In this document: in pieces, positions 52,558-61,792 of the stretch | Layout of the letters: each line of letters starts with the position of its first letter | Numbering within the stretch: the stretch's first letter is position 1 | Assembly: GCF_003427025.1 (NCBI RefSeq) | Contig: NZ_QVAI01000002.1 | Location: forward strand, 62,001-126,000 | From: Jiangella endophytica | GTDB lineage: Bacteria; Actinomycetota; Actinomycetes; Jiangellales; Jiangellaceae | Reading direction: 5' to 3' | Length of the DNA stretch: 64,000 nt | The notes under the pieces: model-generated | Seen by the model: only the letters and a program-made list of their open reading frames with translations | What the model was told of the DNA's origin: nothing | Databases searched by the model: none | Position numbers and translations under genes: made by a program

Positions 52558-52588
52558 ATTCTAGCGGTACCTTCAGGATCCCTGAAGG
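52558..52588 (-). promoter_or_regulatory. TetR promoter and operator palindrome
   Basis: Perfect palindrome CCTTCAGG-ATC-CCTGAAGG (52570-52588). On the minus strand it covers a -35-like TTCAGG and part of the 17-base spacer before the -10 box TAGAAT (52558-52563), whose transcript would start on the TetR ATG. The position suits autorepression. Confidence 0.65.
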
Positions 52589-52606
52589 GTCGATCGTCAG
52601 TGCAGG

Positions 52607-54445
52607 TCAGCCACCGGAGAGCACGAGTTCGATGCGGCTGGTGCCGCCGTCGACCACGCGGACCGGGATGCCCCAGTCCTGCTGGTGGATGTGGCACGCG
52701 GCGTTCTCGCCGCCGTCGTCGCAGGACGCGGCCATGGCGGCGACGTGCAGGACGCCGGCGCCGTCGCTGCAGCCGTCGGCCGCGATGGTCAGCCGACGGG
52801 CGAGCGCGGTGTCGCGGCCCACCCCGCCGGTCAGCAACGGCGCGGGCGTCGACGACACCGCCAGCCGGGTGGCCGGGCCGTATCGCTCGTCCAGCTTCTG
52901 CCCCGGCGGCGGGTCGAACACGACGACCAGCTCGACCTCGCCCGGTGCGACGTCGAGAGCCGGGCGCTGGGTCCGGTGCGCCGAGCCGGACGCCGTCGCC
53001 GCCGATCCGAGCGGAACCCGGGTGAGCCGGTGCGCGGCGGACTCGACCACCACCAGGAACTCGCCGTCGACGACGGCGCCGCTCGGCTCGCGCAGGCCGG
53101 TGGCCGGCGTGCTCACCTCGCCGGTCGCGGGGTCGAAGCGGCGGACGGCGTTGTTGTAGGTGTCGCTGATCGCGACCGAGCCGTCCGGCAGCGCCGTCAC
53201 GCCCAGCGGATGCTGCAGCAGCGCCTGTCCGGCCGGGCCGTCGCGGAAGCCGAAATCGAACAGCCCGGTGCCGACGGCGGTCTCGACGACGCCGTCGTGG
53301 ATCGACCGCAGCGCCGACGTCTCGGAGTCGGCCAGCCAGAGCGTGTGGTCGGTCGTGACCGTCAGCCCGGACGTCTGCGCGAACCAGGCGTCGCGCGGCT
53401 TGCCGTCGACCAGCCCCTCGTTCGTGGTGCCGGCCAGCACGTGGATGGACGGTTCCTTCGGGTCGAACGCCCAGAGCTGGTGGATGCCCGCCATCGCGAC
53501 GACGACGGTGGTGTCGGCCGGCGACCAGACGACGTCCCACGGCGACGACATCGGGATGGCGCGTGGGTCGCCGCTGACGTCGTCGCCGTTGGGATCGCCC
53601 TGCATCCACGGCGTGCCGGTGCCGGCGATGGTCGTGACGTGGCCGTCGGCCAGCCGGACGCCGCGCAGCACGTGGTTGACGGTGTCGGCGACGATGACGT
53701 CGTAGCCCGTGTGCGGGCGCAGCTCGGACGGCAGCAGCGTCAGGCCCTGCGGCTCACTGAAGCGGGCCTCGCCCGGGCCGCCGTCGACGAGGCCGCGCTC
53801 GCCGCTGCCGATGCGCCGGACCACCGTCTCAAGGTCGTCGGCCAGCTCGACCAGGCTGTGGTTGCCGGTGTCGCTGACCAGGAACGTGCCCCCGGGCAGC
53901 ACGATGGCCTTGCCGGGGAAGCGCAGCGTGGTGGGCACCGGCTCCGGCGGGATGTAGGGGCCGTCGCCGCGGCGCAGCGTGCCCTTGGCCTCGTGCGCCG
54001 GGATCAGCTCGTCGAGGATCGCGGTGAGCGCGTGGGCGTGGCCCTCGCCGGAGAACTGCGCAGCGACGTACCCCTCCGGGTCGACGAGCGTCAGCGTCGG
54101 CCAGGCCCGGACGGCGTAGTTCTGCCACGTCGTCAGATCCGGGTCGTCGAGGACAGGGTGATGCACGCCGTACCGCTCCACCGCCGCGACGACGGCCTCG
54201 TGCTCGGCCTCGTGCACGAACTTCGGCGAGTGCACGCCCACCACCGTGAGCACGTCGCCGTACTGCTCCTCCAGCGGCCGCAGCTCGTCGAGCACGTGCA
54301 GGCAGTTGATGCAGCAGAAGGTCCAGAAGTCGAGGATGATCCATCGACCACGGAGGTCTGCGAGCCTGAGCTCCTCGCCGCCGGTGTTGATCCATCCTCC
54401 GCGCCCGACCAACTCTGGCGCGCGGACTCGCGCTCGTCCTCTCAC
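52607..54445 (-). CDS. NHLRC2-like thioredoxin/NHL-repeat protein
   Basis: A 612-residue protein with an N-terminal thioredoxin-like domain (about 14-150), a beta-propeller of NHL repeats (about 180-470) and a C-terminal strand domain, the order of animal NHLRC2. The thioredoxin motif is the unusual CCINC (Cys44-Cys45-x-x-Cys48, LDFWTFCCINCLHVLDEL). No signal peptide is visible from the GTG at 54445, so it is probably cytoplasmic. The C-terminal part has paired cysteines (ASCDDGGENAAC). Function in bacteria is unknown; a redox role is inferred. Confidence 0.87.
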   Translation of the reverse strand: MRGRARVRAPELVGRGGWINTGGEELRLADLRGRWIILDFWTFCCINCLHVLDELRPLEEQYGDVLTVVGVHSPKFVHEAEHEAVVAAVERYGVHHPVLDDPDLTTWQNYAVRAWPTLTLVDPEGYVAAQFSGEGHAHALTAILDELIPAHEAKGTLRRGDGPYIPPEPVPTTLRFPGKAIVLPGGTFLVSDTGNHSLVELADDLETVVRRIGSGERGLVDGGPGEARFSEPQGLTLLPSELRPHTGYDVIVADTVNHVLRGVRLADGHVTTIAGTGTPWMQGDPNGDDVSGDPRAIPMSSPWDVVWSPADTTVVVAMAGIHQLWAFDPKEPSIHVLAGTTNEGLVDGKPRDAWFAQTSGLTVTTDHTLWLADSETSALRSIHDGVVETAVGTGLFDFGFRDGPAGQALLQHPLGVTALPDGSVAISDTYNNAVRRFDPATGEVSTPATGLREPSGAVVDGEFLVVVESAAHRLTRVPLGSAATASGSAHRTQRPALDVAPGEVELVVVFDPPPGQKLDERYGPATRLAVSSTPAPLLTGGVGRDTALARRLTIAADGCSDGAGVLHVAAMAASCDDGGENAACHIHQQDWGIPVRVVDGGTSRIELVLSGG

Positions 54446-54840
54446 ATGACAAGTGTCCCTGACGCCCGACTGGGCGCTCGACCCTGGTAGCCCGCCGATC
54501 GTCGTTGCGCTGGGCATCAAGAGCCGGGGATCGCCGGCGTGGGAGCGCCTACCCCGACCGCTTCCAAGCCCATCTGTTGACCGTTCTGATGTCCGACCGT
54601 CGTTCTAGTCGGCTAACTACAACGGGAATCCGCCCGGCGTAGTCCAGAGATGGCTACCGGGCGGGCTGTGGGAGCGGCTCTCCGGTGGCCTCAGCACTCA
54701 GGAGGTAGCCGGTCCCCTTCGTGCGTCGGGCGGCGACCGACTTCACAGGCGCGACGGGCGGGCGTCACCGAGTGGCCCATCACCGCACACCTTCCCGCCC
54801 GAGAGTGGGTGGTTCACCCCCACCCCATCGGGAGAACCCC
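54446..54840. other. Divergent intergenic region, no feature recognised
   Basis: About 395 bases between the divergent NHLRC2-like and phosphodiesterase genes. It should hold both promoters. I found no clear -35/-10 pair, riboswitch core or tRNA. One GTTCACC half-site of the PHO-box type lies near 54810, but a single unit is not enough to call a PhoP site. Confidence 0.5.
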
Positions 54841-56304
54841 ATGCCCAGCACCCTGAGGACGACGGCGGTCACCACCGCCGCGGTCGCGCTGACGGTCGCC
54901 GGCTTCGTCCGCGCGGACGACCACGCGCCACCGCCGAGTGCACCCGAGCAGACCACCGTGGCGGCCCAGCCGACCGGCCGGGTCCGCGGGATCGACGCGA
55001 TCCACGAGCTGTACCTGGAGCACGGGCCGGATGCCGGCGTCATGGTGATCGCGCACCGCGGCTACTGGCGCGGCGCGCCGGAGAACTCGATCGCCGCCGT
55101 CGAGCAGGCGATCGAGCGCGGTGCGCACGTCGTCGAGATCGACGTGCAGCGGACGGCGGACGGCCAGCTCGTGCTCATGCACGACACCACCGTCGACCGG
55201 ACCACGAACGGCACGGGCGCGGTCTCGTCGCTCACCCTCGCCCAGATCAAGGCGCTGCGACTGAAGGAGCACCTGGGTGGCGCCCAGGCCGCCGTCACCG
55301 ACCACCAGGTGCCCACGTTGGAGGAGGCGCTGGCCGTCGTCAAGGACCGGGCGATGGTCAACCTCGACAAGGGCTGGCCGTTCCGCGACCAGGAGTACGA
55401 GCTGCTGACCGAGACAGGCACGCTGCGCAACGCGATCTTCAAGAGCAGCGCCCCGGTGGACGAGGTCGAGCAGTTCCTCGCGCGCGACCCGGAGATCCTG
55501 TACACGCACGTGGTCAACGACGGCAACGCCGCGTCGATCGGCGCCTTCACCGACGGCGCCGGCCGGCCACAGGCGTACGAGGTGGTGTTCGACCGGCTGA
55601 CCGACCCGCAGATCCAGCCGGCCGCGGTCGCCGGGATCCGCGAGGACGCCCGGGTGTGGGTCAACACCATGTGGTACGGCCTGGCCGCCGGGTACACGGA
55701 CGAGAGGTCGCTGGCCGACCCGGCCGAGGGCTGGGAGTCCGTCGTCGAGCGGCACGGCGCGTCGATGATCCAGACCGACGACCAGGACCAGCTGGTCGAC
55801 TGGCTGGCCGCGCGCGACGCCGGCAGGGACTGGCCGGCGCTCCCGCGCGACGTGGTGCGGGTCGAGGCCGAGGACTACTCGACCGCCGGGCTCGGCGTCG
55901 GCTACGCGGACCAGGACGTCGAGAACCGTGGCGGCGCGGCCCGCGAGTACGAGGGCGTCGACGTCTGCGACAACGGCGGCGCGATCGTCGTCTGCTGGAT
56001 CCGCGGCGGCGAGTGGATGCGCTACTCCGTCGACGTGCGGGTGCCGGGCCGGTACGCCGTCACCGCGCGGGTGTCGTCGCCGTACCGCCCGGCCGGCCGC
56101 TTCACGCTCGAGTTCGACGACGGCGCGAGCCTCGGCCCGGTGGACGTGCGGACCACCACCGGCCACAACCTCTTCATGACGCAGCCGGTCGGCGAGGTCG
56201 TCCTGGACCGCGGCGTGCACGCGTTCACCGTCCGGATCGACCCGGACGCCTACCAGAACTTCAACCTCGACCGGATCGACGTCGAGCGAATCGGGAGCCG
56301 CTGA
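54841..56304 (+). CDS. Secreted glycerophosphodiester phosphodiesterase with C-terminal CBM-like domain
   Basis: A 487-residue exported GDPD. N-terminal signal-like segment (TTAVTTAAVALTVAGFV, about 7-23); catalytic domain about 55-350 with VIAHRGYWRGAPENS (His72, Glu81), VVEIDVQRTADGQLVLMHD (Glu99, Asp101, His114). A beta-sandwich domain follows (about 360-487; VRVEAEDYSTAG, GGEWMRYSVDVRVPGRYAVTARVSS), like CBM6/35 modules. It should hydrolyse glycerophosphodiesters such as deacylated phospholipid or teichoic acid. Its stop overlaps the next start (TGATG), so it is coupled to the nucleotidase. Confidence 0.9.
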   Translation: MPSTLRTTAVTTAAVALTVAGFVRADDHAPPPSAPEQTTVAAQPTGRVRGIDAIHELYLEHGPDAGVMVIAHRGYWRGAPENSIAAVEQAIERGAHVVEIDVQRTADGQLVLMHDTTVDRTTNGTGAVSSLTLAQIKALRLKEHLGGAQAAVTDHQVPTLEEALAVVKDRAMVNLDKGWPFRDQEYELLTETGTLRNAIFKSSAPVDEVEQFLARDPEILYTHVVNDGNAASIGAFTDGAGRPQAYEVVFDRLTDPQIQPAAVAGIREDARVWVNTMWYGLAAGYTDERSLADPAEGWESVVERHGASMIQTDDQDQLVDWLAARDAGRDWPALPRDVVRVEAEDYSTAGLGVGYADQDVENRGGAAREYEGVDVCDNGGAIVVCWIRGGEWMRYSVDVRVPGRYAVTARVSSPYRPAGRFTLEFDDGASLGPVDVRTTTGHNLFMTQPVGEVVLDRGVHAFTVRIDPDAYQNFNLDRIDVERIGSR

Positions 56305-58076
56305 TGCGCCGCACCACCGTCCTCACCGCCGCCGCGGCGCTGGCCCTCACCGGGGCGGTCGCGCCGGCCGCCACCGCCGACCAGCCGGTCGCCGAGACCG
56401 TCCCCGTCCAGCTGCTGTCGATCACCGACTTCCACGGCTACTTCGGCGACTACACCGCGAGCATCCGCGGCGCGCAAGCCGGCGACCCCGCGCAGACCGT
56501 CGGCGGCGGCGTGTACCTGGCGACGCACCTGAAGCAGCTCGCCGCGGGGCAGCCGAACTCGATCCTGTTCTCCGCCGGCGACGACTTCTCCGGCTGGCCG
56601 GACGAGACCGAGTTCTTCTGGAACGAGCCGACGATCGAGTACCTCGACGCGATCGGGCTGGAGTTCAGCACTGTCGGCAACCACGAGATGGATCGCGGCT
56701 TCGCGTTCCTCGACCACCTGCGGAACGGCACCTGCGAGGGCCGCCCGGACGACGACCTGTGCTTCACCGACTCGACCGGCCGGGTGTTCGACGGCGCGGA
56801 GTACGACTACTACTCGGCGAACCTCATCGACCGCGCGACCGGTGAGCCCGCGCTGTCGCCGTCGCACATTCAGTACGTCGACGACGGCGCCGGCGGCACG
56901 CTGCCGATCGGGTTCGTGCACGCGACCACCTCGCTGACGTCGAGCGAGCAGATGTCGTACACCCCGGCCGGCTACGACTACGCGCCCGAGGTGGCCGCGA
57001 TCAACGCGGCGACGGCCGCCCTGCGCGGCCAGGGCGTCGAGGCGATCGTCGTCGTGCTGCACGAGGGCTTCTCGCAGCAGGCCGGCGCCGGCTACGACGA
57101 CTGCGTCGCGCCGTTCGGCCCGGCCGTCGACTTCAATCGCGAGATCGACCCGGCCGTCGACGCGATCGTCACCGGGCACTGGCACGGCATGGCCAACTGC
57201 TTCCTGCCCGACCCCGACGGCGTGCCGCGGCCGATCGTGCAGGGTGGCAACCATGGCCACCTGATCAGCGAGATCGGCCTCGAACTCGACGCGGACACCG
57301 GCGACGTCGTGCGCGACCGCACCACGTCCGACCTGCACCCCAACACGCAGGACGTCGCGCCGGACCCGGAGGCGGCGCGGATCGCCGGCTACTGGCGGGC
57401 CCAGCTGGCCGAGCGCAACGCCGCCGAGGTCGCCACCATCACCGGCGACATCCGGCGGGCGCCCGGCGACGCGGCCGAGTCGCCGGCGTACAACCTGGCC
57501 GCCGACGCGTTCCTGTGGGCGGCGAACCAGGACGGCGCCGCGGACCTCGCGGTGGCGATGCCCGGCATCCTGCGGGCCGATCTGACCTACGCCCCGACGC
57601 CGACGCGGCCCGGCGACGCGCCGGGGCGGGTGCTGTTCCCCGAGCTCGCGGTCGGCGTGGTCTACGACTCCGGCATCGGCGTCGGGCTGGTCCGCGGGAC
57701 GGTGACGGGGCGGGATGTGCTCGACCTGCTGGAGAGCCAGTGGCAGGCGGGGCCGAACGGCACGGTCACGTTCAGGTCGATGGCGGTGTCGGGCAACGTG
57801 ACCTACACCTACGACTCGACGCGGCCGCTGGGCCGGCGCGTGGTGCCCGGCTCGGTGCGGATCGACGGCCGGCCACTGCGTCCGGGCGGCGACTACCGGG
57901 TGGCGACGCTGGCGAACAACTTCTTCGCCAAGAACGCGACGCCCGGTTTCACTGCCCTGTTCGATGCCCGCGACCAGGATCGCAGCCTCTTCAACGGCGG
58001 CGACGCACTGTGGCGGTACGCCGAGGCGCACTCGCCGCTCGCCCCGCCAGAGGTGGGCAGGGCGAGCGCGCGCTGA
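56304..58076 (+). CDS. Secreted 5'-nucleotidase / metallophosphoesterase
   Basis: A 590-residue secreted protein with signal peptide (MRRTTVLTAAAALALTGAVAPAATA). The metallophosphatase domain has the dinuclear-metal ligands: ITDFHGY (Asp42, His44), FSAGDDFSG, VGNHEMDRG, TGHWHGMANC and QGGNHGHL. The C-terminal 5'-nucleotidase domain (about 370-580) includes YNLAADAFLWAAN and ATLANNFFA. It should hydrolyse extracellular nucleotides. With the upstream GDPD it forms a phosphate- or nucleoside-scavenging pair. Confidence 0.92.
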   Translation: MRRTTVLTAAAALALTGAVAPAATADQPVAETVPVQLLSITDFHGYFGDYTASIRGAQAGDPAQTVGGGVYLATHLKQLAAGQPNSILFSAGDDFSGWPDETEFFWNEPTIEYLDAIGLEFSTVGNHEMDRGFAFLDHLRNGTCEGRPDDDLCFTDSTGRVFDGAEYDYYSANLIDRATGEPALSPSHIQYVDDGAGGTLPIGFVHATTSLTSSEQMSYTPAGYDYAPEVAAINAATAALRGQGVEAIVVVLHEGFSQQAGAGYDDCVAPFGPAVDFNREIDPAVDAIVTGHWHGMANCFLPDPDGVPRPIVQGGNHGHLISEIGLELDADTGDVVRDRTTSDLHPNTQDVAPDPEAARIAGYWRAQLAERNAAEVATITGDIRRAPGDAAESPAYNLAADAFLWAANQDGAADLAVAMPGILRADLTYAPTPTRPGDAPGRVLFPELAVGVVYDSGIGVGLVRGTVTGRDVLDLLESQWQAGPNGTVTFRSMAVSGNVTYTYDSTRPLGRRVVPGSVRIDGRPLRPGGDYRVATLANNFFAKNATPGFTALFDARDQDRSLFNGGDALWRYAEAHSPLAPPEVGRASAR

Positions 58077-58097
58077 CGAATGCGGGGGCGCCGGCGG

Positions 58098-60167
58098 TCA
58101 GGTGAGGATCGCCGGCGTCTCCCAGTCCTTGCCGAGCACGTGGTGCGCGAGGAAGGCGAACACCGTCTGGTACCAGACCTTCGCGTGCTGCGGCGAGAGG
58201 ATCCAGTGGTTCTCATCGGGGAAGTACAGGAACTTGTGCGGCATCTCGCCGTCCTCGCCCTGGGCCCGGGAGGCGATCTCGAACCAGAGCCGCAGCGCCT
58301 CACCGATGGGGACCCGGTAGTCGCGGTCGCCGTGGATGACGAGCATGGGCGTGGTGATGGAGTCGACGTGGTTGTGCGGCGAGTTGGCCGCCGCCATCTC
58401 GGCCGACATCTCCTTGACCCAGTAGAACGCGGCGTCGGTGGTCGGGCCGAACTGGTCGAGGGCCCAGAGGCTGGCGTGGGTGACGATCGCGTCGAAGCGG
58501 TCGGTGTTGCCGGCCACCCAGTTGGCCATGTAACCGCCGAACGAGCCGCCCATGGCCCCGGTGCGGGTCTCGTCGACGTCGTCGCGGGCGACCGCGGCGT
58601 CGGTGACAGCCATGAGGTCGGTGAACGGCGCCTTGCCCCACGCACCCCAGCCGCGGCGGATGAAGTCGAGGCCGTAGCCGGTCGACAGGGCGGGGTCGGG
58701 CAGCAGGACGGCATAGCCCTGGGCGACGGCCAGCCACGGGTTCCACCGCCACGACCACGCGTTCCACGACCCGAGCGGGCCGCCGTGGATCCACAGCAGC
58801 AGCGGCGCCGGGCTGGTCGCGGACGCGCCCTCGGGCAGCGCAAGCCAGGCCCGGACTCGAACACCGTCTGCCGCCGTCGTCTCGATCTCGGTGAGAGTGC
58901 CGGGAAGCTCCGGCACCGGCGCGGGCGCCGGCAGCGGCTCGGAGTCCTGCCGGGCCGCGGTGGCGGACAGGCGCACCGGCCGCGGCGGCTCGAGGTAGGA
59001 CGTGCGCATGGCGTAGAGCGTCTGACCGTCGGGCGAGACCACGAGGTCGGAGTAGGCGAAGTCGTCGGCGGTGAGGCGGGTGATCTCGCCGCTGGCGAGG
59101 TCGGCCCGGAAGACCGGCGCCCGGCCGTCGTCGTCGCTGGCGAACAGGATGGCCGAGCCGTCGGGCGTCCACACCGGGGCGCCCGGCCAGCGGTCCCAGT
59201 CGGCGGTCAGCGATCGGACGGCGCCGTCGGCGACGGTGATGACCACCAGCTCCTGGTCGACCGGCTCGGTGGGCGTCGAGCGGCGGCCCTTGATGGCCGC
59301 GATGGCGGCGCCGTCAGGAGCGAACCTCGGGGCGTCGAACTCGTGCTCGGCCTCGTCGGCCAGCACGCGCCGCTCACCGGTCGCGACGTCGATCAGGACC
59401 AGCGCCTGACGGAACCCGCCGCGCTCGGGCATGTTCCACAGCGCGACGACGGTGGAGCCGTCGGGGCTGACGTCGAACGCGGACGAGTCGAGCGCCCGGC
59501 CGGCGTCGGGGGTGAGGTCGCGCAGCTCGACCGCGGGATCGTCGAGCGGCGACTCGCCGTCGCGCAGCGTGCCGGCGAACAGCCGCGGGGCGTCGGGACC
59601 GAGGTCGTGGTCCCAGTACCGCACCGGGTAGCGCTCGTGCAGGATCGCGGCGACCTTCTTCTCCTTGCGCTCCTTGCGCCGCTTCGCCTCGGACTCGACG
59701 TCGGTCGACGAGGGGAAGGTGCTGGAGGCGACCACGACGGTCCCGGACTCGCGCGCGACGACCACGCCACCGACGCCGCCGGGCCGCTTGGCGACGACGC
59801 GCGCCTCGCCGCCGTCGGCCGGGAGCAGCCACAACAGCGGAACGGCGTCGTCGGCGTCTCCGGAGGAGGACGGGTCGGGGCGGCCCGAGCCGAACAGCAG
59901 CGAGCCGTCGGGCAGGAACGCGGCGCCGCTCTCGCCCTTGGCGCTGCGGGTCAGGCGCCGGGCCGGACGCTCGCCGGCGGGGTCGACCTCCCACAGCGCG
60001 GTGACGTACTTGGTGCTGTCAGGGCTCAGCGTGGACACGGCGGTCACCAGGCGGGTGCCGTCAGGCGACAGCGTCAACCCGCCAGTCCGCGGCAGTGCCA
60101 CGTAGGCGTCCAGGTCATGGAACGGAGTGGGTGGGATGGCCGGGGTCTCCGGCGTGTTCTCTGTCAC
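58098..60167 (-). CDS. S9-family peptidase (acylaminoacyl/prolyl oligopeptidase type)
   Basis: A 689-residue cytoplasmic peptidase. The N-terminal part is a beta-propeller (repeats such as LTLSPDGTRLVTAVS, VSPDGQTLYAMRT), the C-terminal ~260 residues an alpha/beta-hydrolase with Ser543 in GAMGGSFGGYMAN, Asp in HGDRDYRVP and His in FPDENHWI, the full triad. It should cleave short peptides or remove acyl-amino acids. The GTG at 60167 lies at the first conserved block. Convergent with the nucleotidase gene, 21 bases apart. Confidence 0.93.
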   Translation of the reverse strand: MTENTPETPAIPPTPFHDLDAYVALPRTGGLTLSPDGTRLVTAVSTLSPDSTKYVTALWEVDPAGERPARRLTRSAKGESGAAFLPDGSLLFGSGRPDPSSSGDADDAVPLLWLLPADGGEARVVAKRPGGVGGVVVARESGTVVVASSTFPSSTDVESEAKRRKERKEKKVAAILHERYPVRYWDHDLGPDAPRLFAGTLRDGESPLDDPAVELRDLTPDAGRALDSSAFDVSPDGSTVVALWNMPERGGFRQALVLIDVATGERRVLADEAEHEFDAPRFAPDGAAIAAIKGRRSTPTEPVDQELVVITVADGAVRSLTADWDRWPGAPVWTPDGSAILFASDDDGRAPVFRADLASGEITRLTADDFAYSDLVVSPDGQTLYAMRTSYLEPPRPVRLSATAARQDSEPLPAPAPVPELPGTLTEIETTAADGVRVRAWLALPEGASATSPAPLLLWIHGGPLGSWNAWSWRWNPWLAVAQGYAVLLPDPALSTGYGLDFIRRGWGAWGKAPFTDLMAVTDAAVARDDVDETRTGAMGGSFGGYMANWVAGNTDRFDAIVTHASLWALDQFGPTTDAAFYWVKEMSAEMAAANSPHNHVDSITTPMLVIHGDRDYRVPIGEALRLWFEIASRAQGEDGEMPHKFLYFPDENHWILSPQHAKVWYQTVFAFLAHHVLGKDWETPAILT

Positions 60168-60399
60168 GGTTTCTTACCTATCACGGGAATGAGACGTCCT
60201 GACAGGACTACGTACGCAAGACCACGACGGCGTTCTACCTGCTCGGCGTCGTGGCCGTGAGCACGATCGTCGCGTAGTCCACGGTGATGCTCCCACCTGC
60301 GGCTCGACCACGTCACCGAGGCCGGAGAGCAGCTCCTCCAGCTGCTCGGGCGCGATGCGGTCGTGGCCGCCGGATCGTAGGGCAGGCCCGGGTCGACCC
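60168..60399. other. Degenerate stretch upstream of the ALDH remnant
   Basis: About 230 bases with no intact gene. A short plus-strand stretch near 60195-60275 would encode a single hydrophobic helix (TTTAFYLLGVVAVSTIVA then stop) that has no start and looks like another broken gene end. Together with the following ALDH piece this suggests deletion scars. Confidence 0.4.
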
Positions 60400-60745
60400 G
60401 GCGGTACACCGCGCCGACAAGCAGGGCGACCCGCTGGACACCGAGACGATGATCGGCGCCCGGGCCAGCAACGACCAGCTGGAGAAGATCCTGAGGTACC
60501 TGGAGATCGGCAAGGCCGAGGGCGCCCGCGTCCTCACCGGCGGCGAGCGGGCCGACCTCGGCGGCGACCTGTCCGGCGGCTACTACGTGCAGCCGACCAT
60601 CTTCGAGGGCGACAACTCGATGCGGATCTTCCAGGAGATCTTCGGCCCGGTCGTCGCCGTCACCGGCTTCAGCGGCTACGACGACGCCATGAAGATCGCC
60701 AACGACACGGCCGCGGCCCCGCCCGTGCACGGGCCGCGGCACTGA
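60400..60745 (+). pseudogene. Aldehyde dehydrogenase fragment
   Basis: About 115 residues in one frame match the C-terminal third of an aldehyde dehydrogenase of the AldA type: [76 protein letters not shown]. The first two thirds (including the catalytic Cys) are missing, and after KIANDT it runs out into unrelated sequence. The family FQEEIFGP reads FQEIFGP, one residue short. Clearly a remnant. Confidence 0.8.
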
Positions 60746-60750
60746 CGGCA

Positions 60751-61758
60751 TCAGCGCGGCGGCGCGGCGCTGGTGCGGACGATCAGCCGGGTCGGGACGG
60801 TGGTGACCGACGGCTCGCTGTCGACGCCGGAGCGCAGCCACTCGACCAGCGCCGTCGCGGCCACCCGGCCCTCCTCGCGGACGTCCTGCTTGACCGTGCT
60901 CAGGCCGAACAGCCAGGACAGATCGTGGTCGTCGACGCCGACGACGGAGAGGTCCTCGGGCACCCGGACGCCCTGCTGCCGGGCGGCGTACATGACGCCC
61001 ATGGCGACCTCGTCGGAGACCGCGAACAGCGCCGTCGGCCGGACGTCGCGGGCCCGCAGTTCCTCATACGCGGCGATGCCGGCCTCGACGGTGAACTTGG
61101 CGGGCACCGTGAGCCGAGGGTCGGGCTCGACCCCGGCCTCGCGCAGCACCTCGGCGTAGCCGAGGCGGCGGTCCGGCGAGACCGGGAAGCCGAGGTGGTC
61201 GTCGGGGTCGCCGCCGGCGAACGCGATGCTGCGGTGGCCCAGCTCGACCAGGTGCCGCGTCGCCTGCCGGCCCACCTCGACGTCGTCGACGCGGACCGTG
61301 GGGATGCCCGGCACGATCGGCCCGACCACCATGACCGGACGGTGCATGGCGTGCAGCGCGGCGACCTCGTCGGCGTCCAGCGGCAGGCTCATGATGAGCA
61401 GGCCGTCGGCCCGCTTGCGCAGCAGCTGGGTGTCGAACACCTTGCGCCGGTTGGTCTCGACCTCGGACAGGTCGTAGCGCAGGACGTCGTAGCCGTGCTG
61501 CGCCAGCACCTCCTGCGCACCCTCGAGAACGGCGGTGAAGTACCAGCCGCGGGCCACCGGCGACACGACCGCGACGGCGCCCGTGCGGCCGGTGGGCAGG
61601 CCGGCCGCGCTGGGCGACGCGACGTAGCCCAGCTCGGCCGCGATGTCCTGCACGACCTGCCGGGTGGCGGCGGACACCCCCGGCAACCCGCGCAGCGCCC
61701 GGGACACCGTCGCCACCGAGACCCCGGCTCGGGCGGCGACGTCGACGATTCCGGTCAT
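60751..61758 (-). CDS. LacI-family transcriptional regulator
   Basis: A 335-residue LacI-type repressor: helix-turn-helix IVDVAARAGVSVATVSRALRGLPGVSAATRQ at the N-terminus, hinge, and a periplasmic-binding-like domain (VAVVSPVARGWYFTAVLEGA, LLIMSLPL, VVGVDDHDLSWLFGLSTVKQD). It lies right after the two permease genes on the same strand, so it probably controls the sugar importer and may be co-transcribed with it. The ligand is probably a sugar. Confidence 0.92.
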   Translation of the reverse strand: MTGIVDVAARAGVSVATVSRALRGLPGVSAATRQVVQDIAAELGYVASPSAAGLPTGRTGAVAVVSPVARGWYFTAVLEGAQEVLAQHGYDVLRYDLSEVETNRRKVFDTQLLRKRADGLLIMSLPLDADEVAALHAMHRPVMVVGPIVPGIPTVRVDDVEVGRQATRHLVELGHRSIAFAGGDPDDHLGFPVSPDRRLGYAEVLREAGVEPDPRLTVPAKFTVEAGIAAYEELRARDVRPTALFAVSDEVAMGVMYAARQQGVRVPEDLSVVGVDDHDLSWLFGLSTVKQDVREEGRVAATALVEWLRSGVDSEPSVTTVPTRLIVRTSAAPPR

Positions 61759-61792
61759 CGTTTCGATCTCTCGGCGACGGTCGGGTCCAGGG

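Noticed and set aside
54805..54820. A PHO box for PhoP control of the GDPD/nucleotidase pair
   Set aside because: Only one GTTCACC unit is present; PHO boxes need at least two 11-bp repeats in the same phase.
54446..54840. A cobalamin or c-di-AMP riboswitch ahead of the GDPD gene
   Set aside because: None of the conserved core sequences of these riboswitches can be found; the region only has ordinary GC-rich pairing.
60284..60745. An intact 153-residue gene for the ALDH stretch
   Set aside because: Only the last ~115 residues match the family, the catalytic part is missing and no ribosome-binding site precedes the start.
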